7,400 bases of DNA from assembly GCA_012523385.1 (NCBI GenBank), contig JAAYIO010000082.1:1-7400 (forward strand). Reading direction: 5' to 3'. A program made the position numbers and the translations under genes. Below are positions 1-5,325 of the stretch, one piece after another. Below the pieces are notes generated by a model. The model searched no databases and had not been told where the DNA came from. It worked only from the letters and a program-made list of their open reading frames with translations. Numbering within the stretch: the first letter of the stretch is position 1; every line of letters begins with the position of its first letter. This DNA comes from Methanomicrobiales archaeon. Its GTDB lineage: Archaea; Halobacteriota; Methanomicrobia; Methanomicrobiales; Methanomicrobiaceae.

Positions 1-56
1 GTATATATGCAGTCCCGCCTCGTCATGAACCTGCAGGTGATCGTTCAGGTGACCAA

Positions 57-84
57 AGAAAGAAAAAAATCTGACAGAAAAAAG
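57..84 (-). terminator. Oligo-T terminator after the DUF373 gene
   Basis: Directly after the TAA stop of the DUF373 gene the minus strand has a run of six T (83-78) and then seven T (69-63), continuing T-rich. Archaeal RNA polymerase commonly stops at such tracts without a hairpin. No stem-loop precedes it. Assignment is by position and composition only. Confidence 0.5.
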
Positions 85-1272
85 TTAATTTTTGGTAGGC
101 CGTTTTCCGTCCTTGCCCTTGTCCTTACTCTTCTTGTTTTTAGGTTTCGTATCCTCGGGTTCCTCAACATCTGGTGCATACTTTTTGAGCTTCTGCAACG
201 CCTTCTGGACAGAGACACCGATAAATCCCAATACCAGGCCGCCGATCGTAGTAAACAGCATGATGCGTATCCCTTCCACTCCTTCAATCGGGAAATCTAC
301 GGAGGTGGAGAGCGAGATAATATAGACCGAAGCCCCATAGGCGATGAGCCCAAGGCCTGCTACAAAGAATGGCAGCGTGACTGCACGAGGCAGCATCTTC
401 GGTTCATTCTGCAGCAGATCAATGATCTTGCCAAGAATGGCAATCAGGATGGCTGCGACGAGGTAGCTCACTGCTCCGTAGACAAAGGTGATGGCATAAA
501 AAATCAGCCCGGCATCTGCGGCATACCATACGAGAAAACTTGAAAGCCCCATGATGATAGCTAAAATACCGATGATGATTGCGGTAATGTAGCAGACAAA
601 AGAAACCCTTCCGGCAATAAAAGACTCCTTCAATCCATGCATACCCACATTAAAGTATTCATCAATCCCGAGCCCTCTAAAGAGCAAAAAGACACCCAGC
701 ACACCGACAACGATAAAAATTGCAAGCTCGGTACTCCCAAACAAACTGCCCAAAGCAAAAACGAGCATCACGAGCCCCACGGGTACCAAAATGGACTGTG
801 CATGCTTGGGATCGTCAAGCAGCTTTTTGATGATGTAATAGGTGCCTTCAAGGTTAGGCATCTGGTTCACAATCACGCGCTGAACACTGGTCACGGACAC
901 CCGGGACTGAATAACGGGGAGAATAAACTCATCCTCTGCTCCGTCGGTGACAAGGATACACTCCACCACCTCAAGATCCCAGACAATCTTCCTTAAATCC
1001 TCAGCAATCTTGCGGTCACCATCAATTAAATTATGATGATCGCCTGCAACCACGGCAATGCGGACATCATCGCCTTTGGCGAGGCGATCATCATAGATTT
1101 TAACGCCCTGAAAAATAGCATTGACATCGGAATCCTCCGGGTCCTTCAGACCTAACCGGACGGCAGCATCCAGGCATTCATCCCGCCCGACTACCGGACT
1201 TTGGACTCCTGCTTTAAAGCCGATATCGTTATCTCTGTCAACACAGAGAATGAGCGTCCGATCGCCTGACAT
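85..1272 (-). CDS. DUF373 family (COG2237) multi-pass membrane protein
   Basis: This is a 395-residue protein of unknown biochemical function from the archaeal DUF373 family. The N-terminal soluble part (about 1-155) carries family hallmarks: TLILCVDRDNDIG at 6-18, SPVVGRDECLDAAVRLGL at 25-42, DPEDSDVNAIF at 44-54 and the acidic VTDGAEDEF at 108-116. About six hydrophobic segments follow, near 161-178, 182-200, 224-245, 255-282, 298-320 and 336-356. A lysine-rich tail (about 375-395) should lie in the cytosol. Length is normal for the family. The start was chosen because the conserved motif begins five residues in. There is no convincing Shine-Dalgarno sequence, and a TATA-like box lies about 28 nt upstream, which suggests a leaderless message. 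The gene follows the coiled-coil gene on the same strand after 59 nt. The aspartate-rich soluble domain could bind a ligand or metal, but that is inference. Confidence 0.9.
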   Translation of the reverse strand: MSGDRTLILCVDRDNDIGFKAGVQSPVVGRDECLDAAVRLGLKDPEDSDVNAIFQGVKIYDDRLAKGDDVRIAVVAGDHHNLIDGDRKIAEDLRKIVWDLEVVECILVTDGAEDEFILPVIQSRVSVTSVQRVIVNQMPNLEGTYYIIKKLLDDPKHAQSILVPVGLVMLVFALGSLFGSTELAIFIVVGVLGVFLLFRGLGIDEYFNVGMHGLKESFIAGRVSFVCYITAIIIGILAIIMGLSSFLVWYAADAGLIFYAITFVYGAVSYLVAAILIAILGKIIDLLQNEPKMLPRAVTLPFFVAGLGLIAYGASVYIISLSTSVDFPIEGVEGIRIMLFTTIGGLVLGFIGVSVQKALQKLKKYAPDVEEPEDTKPKNKKSKDKGKDGKRPTKN

Positions 1273-1296
1273 GTATACATAGCAATCTCTTCGCTT

Positions 1297-1304
1297 CTAT
1301 AAAA
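1297..1304 (-). promoter_or_regulatory. TATA-like box for the DUF373 gene
   Basis: The minus strand reads TTTTATAG, centred about 28 nt before the ATG at 1272. Archaeal TATA boxes lie about 25-28 nt before the transcription start, so transcription would begin at or next to the start codon. This fits the lack of a ribosome binding site. It would allow expression independent of the upstream coiled-coil gene. Confidence 0.4.
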
Positions 1305-1331
1305 GTCTGATGAACGGCGGGGAAAAAAGGA

Positions 1332-2195
1332 TTATATGAGTCTTGCACGCTGCAAGAGCAGAATATCGTCTGTGGTAAGTTTCTCTCCGGCCCTGAACTG
1401 CTGGAAGACCTGTTCTGCTTCCTGCCTGACCGCTTTCTGTTCTTTATTGACCTTGGTCTTCTTGCCTTTCTTGCGGATTCCGCCGATCACCTTATCGTAG
1501 TCACGGAGTTCCTTCTGGCATGCAATATACTGGTTGTGCTCAGCGTCTGCAGCTTCCTGTGCCTCGACAAACTTGCGGTGTGCCTCGTCTGCTGCCTCAC
1601 GTGACTTGTCCGCATTACGGTAGCATTCAACCATAAGGTCATGGTGATTCTGCGCGAGTTCTGCCTTCTCGGTCACCGATGCGTGAAGTTCAGATGCAGC
1701 CCGGCGGTATTCCCGTGCTTCCTGAAGCTTCGTGTGGACTCCCTTGTTCTGCTCGATCTCGGTTTCCTGCTCTTTGATCTGCTGAGTGAGGGCTTTGATC
1801 TGCTCGATGAGTTCCCGTTCCTTGTCGGTATTCATCACACGGGTCTGCTGGTCCATCTCAAGTCGTTCGATCTTCTTTTGAAGTTCTTTTACGCCGTGGG
1901 AGTTGTTGATGACGCCGTGTTCTTTCTTGTATTCGTCAATATCTTCAAAGAGTGCATTTGCCTTCTCGTTCAGGAGATTGCGTTTGTCTTTGATTGCCTG
2001 GACTGCTTTGTTGTTCTCGTCACGAAGATCCTTGTGCTTCTGTGCATCGTCAACATATTCGCGTGTCTGCGCATTGAGTTGGTTGCGCTCACGTGCATAG
2101 GTGCTTGCCAGCGTATTCAGTTCATTTCTTTTGTCTTTATGCTGTTCAGAATCTGTCAGCATAACTTTTCTTTTGTCAATCAATTCGGTCAACAT
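1332..2195 (-). CDS. COG1340-type archaeal coiled-coil protein
   Basis: A 287-residue, highly charged, almost entirely helical protein matching the uncharacterised archaeal coiled-coil family COG1340. Members are sometimes mis-annotated as phosphoserine phosphatase; no phosphatase motif is visible here. Heptad-like stretches run from about 1 to 90, break at a Gly/Asn-rich hinge (HGVINNSHG, 93-101), and resume from 103 to about 235. A basic segment (GGIRKKGKKTKVNK, about 238-251) precedes the C-terminal GEKLTTDDILLLQ (270-282), which resembles the conserved family ending. No signal peptide or membrane segment is present. The start ATG has an AGGT element 6 nt upstream. An arginine/asparagine motif recurs near residues 22, 36, 58 and 71 in heptad register. 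By position it may be co-transcribed with the downstream DUF373 gene. A structural or scaffold role is inference. Confidence 0.8.
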   Translation of the reverse strand: MLTELIDKRKVMLTDSEQHKDKRNELNTLASTYARERNQLNAQTREYVDDAQKHKDLRDENNKAVQAIKDKRNLLNEKANALFEDIDEYKKEHGVINNSHGVKELQKKIERLEMDQQTRVMNTDKERELIEQIKALTQQIKEQETEIEQNKGVHTKLQEAREYRRAASELHASVTEKAELAQNHHDLMVECYRNADKSREAADEAHRKFVEAQEAADAEHNQYIACQKELRDYDKVIGGIRKKGKKTKVNKEQKAVRQEAEQVFQQFRAGEKLTTDDILLLQRARLI

Positions 2196-2396
2196 GCTCT
2201 ACCTTACCTTGTGTTTGAATGGCACAACAATTCATCTTCAGCTGGTTCATGAGGTACAGATATGCAGGATAATCTCCTGATGATAACCATTTCAAAAGAG
2301 TTCTTACGAAATTCGGGGAACCGACTTTGTTCATATGGCTGTTCATGATCTTCAAATCCTGTACCGTCTGTCCCAAAGAACAGACATTCTCTGAAT

Positions 2397-2413
2397 CAGT
2401 GAAGGATTCACTG
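2397..2413. repeat. Perfect 7-bp inverted repeat in the leader region of the coiled-coil gene
   Basis: CAGTGAA and TTCACTG are exact reverse complements separated by GGA. The repeat sits about 17 nt downstream (minus strand) of a GTTATAG element and so spans the predicted transcription start. It could be an operator or an RNA hairpin at the 5' end. No regulator can be named. Confidence 0.45.
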
Positions 2414-2480
2414 TAGTTCTATAACATTGCATGGTCGTCAGATATTAATGTATCGTAGATCTGTTCGTATGCAATAATCA

Positions 2481-2513
2481 AAAAAGAAAAGGCCCCCCCT
2501 GCATGCAGGGGGG
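2481..2513 (-). terminator. Hairpin plus T-tract terminator of the ftsZ2 operon
   Basis: Positions 2494-2513 form a perfect 20-nt palindrome of six C, TGCATGCA and six G, giving an 8-bp stem with a CATG loop. On the minus strand it is followed by CCTTTTCTTTTTTG, a near-continuous T-tract. It lies about 100 nt beyond the ftsZ2 stop. It looks like a classic intrinsic terminator, oriented for ftsZ2. Confidence 0.65.
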
Positions 2514-2612
2514 TGGGTTTTCCCCTATGGTATCGTGCGGGGACATTTAGTGTTGTGTGGTTTGATTGGCGAATGGTGGGTAATGATGAGTTAGGTGAAA
2601 CTCTGTCCCGTT

Positions 2613-3776
2613 TTAGCGGATGAAATCAATCAGTCCTCCGCTGGTCTGTTCGTGGGCCACCTGGCGACCGGAGGATCGCATCATGCCGGAGGCAGTTCCG
2701 CGTCCAACAGAACGGGTCGTGGGTCCTGCGGCTGAGTTTCCAATGTCATAGCTCTGGCCAAGAACCTGTGCGCTCTTCACGCCAGTCATGATGGCCATGA
2801 CGCGCACTTTACCCTCAAACTCCTTCTTTACCCGTGCGCCCCAGATGACATCTGCATGTGCATCCAGTTCGTAGGTAAGTGAGCTTGCAATCTCTTCTGC
2901 ATCTGAAAGCGTCAAATCATTGCCGCCGGTGATGTGGATCAGACTGCCGGTTGCGCCGCGGTAGTCAATGTCCAGGAGGGGGTGGTTCAGGCACTCGTGT
3001 ACGACACTCTCTGCCTTGTTCTGCTGTTTGCTCTCGCCGACAAGCATGACTGCAACGCCGCCCTTGCTCATGATCGCACGCACGTCTGCATAATCGATGT
3101 TGATAAGCGATGGTTCTGTAATGGTCTCTGAGATACCTTTCACGGTCTCTGCAATGAGCTGGTCCATCACTGAGAATGCCTGTCCGAGGGGCAGGTTTGG
3201 CACAAAGTTCATGAGGCGGTTGTTGTCGAGGACAATGACAGAATCTGCTGCATGGGAAAGTGCCTCAAGTCCTTCCTCTGCTCTGAGGAGGCGTGCCTTC
3301 TCGACCTGGAAGGGGTAGCTTACCATTCCGACAACGATTGCGCCCTGTTCTTTTGCAATCTGTGCGACCACTGGTGCGACACCGGTGCCTGTTCCGCCAC
3401 CCATACCTGCGGTGACAAAAACGAGGTCTGCATCTGCGAGCAGGCCTTCAATCGTTGTGCGGGCCATCTCTGCTGCACGTTTGCCGACGTCCGGGAATCC
3501 GCCGGCACCAAGGCCTTTCGTGAGTGATTTTCCGACAAGGACACGCTTGTCGGCCTGAATCATCTCGAGGTGCTGTTTATCTGTGTTAATCGCAATGGTT
3601 TCTGCACCACTGACTTTCATGTGATAAAGCCGGTTGATGGTGTTGTTTCCTGCTCCACCGCATCCGACAATAACAATACGGGGCTGCCCGACTAGGTCGT
3701 CATCTCCAATAACTCCCCGGGTCTGCTGTTTCTCCTGTTCAGCATTTTTCAAAGCTTCCTTAATAATAGACTGCAT
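2613..3776 (-). CDS. ftsZ2: Cell division GTPase FtsZ2
   Basis: A 387-residue tubulin-like GTPase that polymerises at mid-cell to drive the archaeal division ring. The GTP-binding loop GCGGAGNN is at 38-45, the tubulin signature GGGTGTG at 126-132, the nucleotide-contact NNRL at 185-188, and the T7 synergy loop NIDYAD at 226-231 with the catalytic aspartates 228 and 231. All are intact, so an active GTPase is expected. It resembles the haloarchaeal FtsZ2 type (N-terminal MQxI, GCGGAGNNT, DKQHL, KGKVRVMAIMTGV-like end) rather than FtsZ1, which has an NITVVGCGG start. After the globular domain (to about 345) comes a short Gly/Ser/Arg-rich linker and a terminal GGLIDFIR peptide, a plausible SepF-binding tail. 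The start at 3776 is set by AGGAGG (3788-3783) six nt upstream; a longer reading from 3842 lacks this and runs against the preceding gene. It overlaps that gene by 17 nt. Confidence 0.96.
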   Translation of the reverse strand: MQSIIKEALKNAEQEKQQTRGVIGDDDLVGQPRIVIVGCGGAGNNTINRLYHMKVSGAETIAINTDKQHLEMIQADKRVLVGKSLTKGLGAGGFPDVGKRAAEMARTTIEGLLADADLVFVTAGMGGGTGTGVAPVVAQIAKEQGAIVVGMVSYPFQVEKARLLRAEEGLEALSHAADSVIVLDNNRLMNFVPNLPLGQAFSVMDQLIAETVKGISETITEPSLINIDYADVRAIMSKGGVAVMLVGESKQQNKAESVVHECLNHPLLDIDYRGATGSLIHITGGNDLTLSDAEEIASSLTYELDAHADVIWGARVKKEFEGKVRVMAIMTGVKSAQVLGQSYDIGNSAAGPTTRSVGRGTASGMMRSSGRQVAHEQTSGGLIDFIR

Positions 3777-3936
3777 CCAAATCCTCCTGAATCTGATAGA
3801 TTTTTTCGTATGTGCGCGGGACGGTATAGGAGCGATTATCAATGGACTCCATCAGGCTCTCAACATCCTGAAGGCCGCTCGTAATAATTTCGACCGGGTA
3901 ATATTCGTTATACCTGGCATACAATTCTTTTCCCAT
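3760..3936 (-). CDS. Small tyrosine-rich protein encoded between the CdrS-like gene and ftsZ2
   Basis: I do not recognise this 58-residue protein. Nine of its residues are tyrosine (6, 9, 12, 13, 37, 43, 47, 57, 58) and it is acidic, with a likely helix in LQDVESLMESID (22-33) and another in YEKIYQIQEDLD (43-54). There is no membrane segment, signal peptide, cysteine or clear DNA-binding motif. The start was placed at 3936 because AGGAGAG (3951-3945) lies 8 nt upstream; an in-frame ATG at 3960 lies inside the preceding gene and lacks this site. It begins 13 nt after the ribbon-helix-helix gene and its last 17 nt overlap ftsZ2, whose ribosome binding site lies within it. That arrangement argues it is really translated and coupled to FtsZ2. 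A role as a division accessory factor is inference from position. Confidence 0.75.
   Translation of the reverse strand: MGKELYARYNEYYPVEIITSGLQDVESLMESIDNRSYTVPRTYEKIYQIQEDLDAVYY
3783..3788 (-). promoter_or_regulatory. Strong ribosome binding site of ftsZ2
   Basis: AGGAGG on the minus strand, six nt before the ATG at 3776, is a near-perfect match to archaeal anti-Shine-Dalgarno. It decides the ftsZ2 start. It lies inside the end of the upstream small gene, so ribosomes finishing that gene would expose or re-use it. Confidence 0.85.
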
Positions 3937-3949
3937 TGTAAATTCTCTC

Positions 3950-4129
3950 CTAAACCTCAAACGAGATCTGCTCGCTGTCCCTTAGAACACGGTTCGCTTT
4001 CTTTTCGATGAGTTCCCGTACGGCATATCTCACCGCTTCAGATACGGTCGGAAACTCCCCGGCAGCCACCAGTTTCTCTAACATGGCCATTTGCTGAGGG
4101 GGTAAACGAATCGTGATGCGCTCCATCAT
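3950..4129 (-). CDS. Ribbon-helix-helix transcription factor, CdrS-like
   Basis: A 59-residue DNA-binding protein of the ribbon-helix-helix (CopG/Arc-like) fold. The DNA-contacting strand is ERITIRLP (3-10), the first helix spans about 11-23, the turn GEFPTVSEA (24-32) is typical, and the second helix runs to about 42, followed by a charged tail. Such proteins act as dimers, inserting the paired strand into the major groove. Its sequence and its place upstream of ftsZ2 match CdrS, which regulates ftsZ2 and cell division in Halobacterium and Haloferax; equivalence here is inferred. The start at 4129 has GGAG (4139-4136) six nt upstream; an adjacent ATG at 4126 is equally possible in frame. It leads the operon, with inverted repeats upstream that could be its own operator. 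Confidence 0.88.
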   Translation of the reverse strand: MMERITIRLPPQQMAMLEKLVAAGEFPTVSEAVRYAVRELIEKKANRVLRDSEQISFEV

Positions 4130-4141
4130 GGTTATCTCCAA

Positions 4142-4169
4142 TGTCTGACACATGACAGCTAAATGTCAT
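4142..4169. promoter_or_regulatory. TGTC/GACA inverted repeats just upstream of the CdrS-like gene
   Basis: TGTC-T-GACA at 4142-4150 is a perfect odd palindrome. Two bases on, ATGACA (4152-4157) and TGTCAT (4164-4169) form an exact inverted repeat with a 6-nt spacer. They lie 13-40 nt before the start codon of the ribbon-helix-helix gene, probably in its transcribed leader. Short palindromic half-sites in tandem are usual for ribbon-helix-helix operators. Confidence 0.5.
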
Positions 4170-4175
4170 CCACCT

Positions 4176-4204
4176 GTCTGACGCAAAGGTGCTTTGTGAC
4201 AGAC
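4176..4204. promoter_or_regulatory. Imperfect 13-bp inverted repeat, candidate operator
   Basis: GTCTGACGCAAAG (4176-4188) and CTTTGTGACAGAC (4192-4204) pair at 11 of 13 positions around a 3-nt spacer. The arms contain the same TGTCTGAC element found at 4142-4149, and another CAGACA follows at 4211-4216. The repeat falls just downstream of the predicted minus-strand transcription start (about 4217), where a bound repressor would block elongation. In RNA it could also form a hairpin. Confidence 0.55.
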
Positions 4205-4236
4205 TTGTTCCAGACAATCTAAACATAGATTACTCT

Positions 4237-4248
4237 GGCATATATACC
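4237..4248. promoter_or_regulatory. Near-palindromic TATA element in the divergent promoter region
   Basis: GGCATATATACC reads GGTATATATGCC on the other strand, so both strands carry a TATA-like core. On the minus strand it predicts transcription from about 4217 into the CdrS-like/ftsZ2 operon. On the plus strand it predicts a start near 4271, about 56 nt before cobD. An AT-rich stretch at 4299-4315 is a weaker alternative for cobD. No start site is proven. Confidence 0.45.
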
Positions 4249-4326
4249 TTCTGTATTGATGTGATCCCGCCCTGCATTCTGCCATATGACCAAATGTTCA
4301 ATTATTTGTAAAATAGACGGTGATAT

Positions 4327-5325
4327 GTGAGATTCAGGCGGATTTTAAAAACAGAGCATGGGGGAAGAACCCATCTGGCATCAGGGAGCACCGTTCCGGT
4401 TATTTTAGACTTTAGTGAAAATTTAAACCCATTCCCGCCTTCCTTTTCATGGGATCCTGATAAAATATCGATATCATCCTATCCTGACAATAGGTATGCC
4501 GACCTGAAAAAGCATATTGCGCGGTTCGAGGGCCGCGACCCGGATGAAATCTGTGTCGGAAATGGTTCTGTTGAGATCATCCGTTCATACTGTATGGCTG
4601 TCCTGAAACCGGGCGATTCTGTTAATATCCCCTCTCATACCTTTGGAGAATATGGGGTTTCTGTCGAATGTGCCGGAGGCATCACCGTACACCGGCAGGC
4701 GGGAACCGTGGCAGAGTTCTTCTGCAATCCCAATAATCCGACGGGCACACTGGTGCCGAGGAGTGTGGTTCTCGAAAAGATTCAGACCCACGAAGAGGCA
4801 GGTACCCAGCTCTTCATTGATGAGGCGTTCATCGACCTTGCAGACCCGGCGGAAAGTGTCACTGACGTCTGCTCCGGGCATGTTTTTGTGCTCCGCTCAC
4901 TCACGAAGGCCTTTTCTGTACCCGGCATCCGGTTTGGCTGGGGAGTGGGATGTCCTGAACTCGTGGCGGCGATTGAGGCCATCCGCCCTCCCTGGAGCGT
5001 GAATGCATATGCAGAGAGCTATGCCTGTACTGCCCTTGACCATGCAGATCAACTCGATTCATCCCGTGAAAAAATAACCAAAGAACGGGAGTTTCTCTCA
5101 GATGCACTACAAAAACGGGGACTTTCCGTCTGTCCGTCCGCGGTGAACTTCCTCTTATTCAAATCTCCGCTGCCTGCATCAGAGTTAAAAGAGCGGCTCA
5201 TCTCCTGTGGCATCCTTGTCCGGGACTGTGCCTCATTCGGCCTTCCAAAGTATGTGCGCATTGCCGTGCGCACGCGGGATGAAAATTGCATCCTCTTAGA
5301 GGCACTGGATACATGCTTGCCCTGA
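4327..5325 (+). CDS. cobD: L-threonine-O-3-phosphate decarboxylase CobD
   Basis: A 332-residue PLP enzyme of aminotransferase fold type I that converts threonine phosphate to (R)-1-amino-2-propanol phosphate, the linker used in cobamide synthesis. Visible signatures are the N-terminal HGG (11-13), DFSENLNPF (28-36), NPNNPTG (134-140), DEAF with the PLP-pairing Asp165, SLTKAF with the Schiff-base Lys194, PGIRFGW (199-205) and RIAVR (311-315) with the substrate-carboxylate arginine. The close relative histidinol-phosphate aminotransferase (HisC) shares these; the HGG start and the overlapping cobY favour CobD. It has no fused threonine kinase domain, unlike the Methanosarcina mazei enzyme. The start is GTG, preceded by GGTGAT (4320-4325); the overlapping ATG at 4325 meets an immediate stop. 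It is divergent from the ftsZ2 operon. Confidence 0.88.
   Translation: MRFRRILKTEHGGRTHLASGSTVPVILDFSENLNPFPPSFSWDPDKISISSYPDNRYADLKKHIARFEGRDPDEICVGNGSVEIIRSYCMAVLKPGDSVNIPSHTFGEYGVSVECAGGITVHRQAGTVAEFFCNPNNPTGTLVPRSVVLEKIQTHEEAGTQLFIDEAFIDLADPAESVTDVCSGHVFVLRSLTKAFSVPGIRFGWGVGCPELVAAIEAIRPPWSVNAYAESYACTALDHADQLDSSREKITKEREFLSDALQKRGLSVCPSAVNFLLFKSPLPASELKERLISCGILVRDCASFGLPKYVRIAVRTRDENCILLEALDTCLP

Larger units (their letters stand above)
2196..2612. other. 417-nt spacer between ftsZ2 and the coiled-coil gene
   Basis: The stretch holds the ftsZ2 terminator hairpin (2494-2513), a possible minus-strand promoter (TATA-like GTTATAG at 2425-2419) with an inverted repeat just downstream (2397-2413), and a weak minus-strand ORF of 56 codons starting at 2346 that runs 20 nt into the coiled-coil gene. 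I see nothing recognisable in 2520-2612 and no RNA gene. If the TATA at about 2422 is used, the coiled-coil message would have a leader of roughly 200 nt. Confidence 0.5.

Noticed and set aside
3..74. Plus-strand open frame ending in TGA at 74, possibly the C-terminus of a convergent gene
   Set aside because: Only 23 residues, rich in Arg/Lys/Pro, with no recognisable feature; it cannot be told from chance.
7..543. 178-codon plus-strand ORF
   Set aside because: It lies antisense to the well-supported DUF373 gene, has no family resemblance and starts at the window edge without a ribosome site.
1332..2195. Phosphoserine phosphatase, a name often given to such genes
   Set aside because: No DxDxT or other HAD phosphatase motif is present; the protein is coiled coil throughout.
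1641..2252. 203-codon plus-strand ORF
   Set aside because: It is the antisense reading of the coiled-coil gene; its leucine/phenylalanine-rich content is what complementing Lys/Glu/Gln codons produces.
2583..2640. ATGATGA resembling a C box of a C/D guide RNA
   Set aside because: No matching CTGA D box lies at suitable distance, and part of the stretch is the end of ftsZ2.
3777..3842. N-terminal extension of FtsZ2 by 22 residues
   Set aside because: The AGGAGG at 3788-3783 places the start at 3776, and FtsZ2 homologues begin with MQxI at this point.
4142..4326. Cobalamin riboswitch upstream of cobD
   Set aside because: No B12-box-like sequence or multi-helix architecture is visible and the cobD leader is only about 56 nt.
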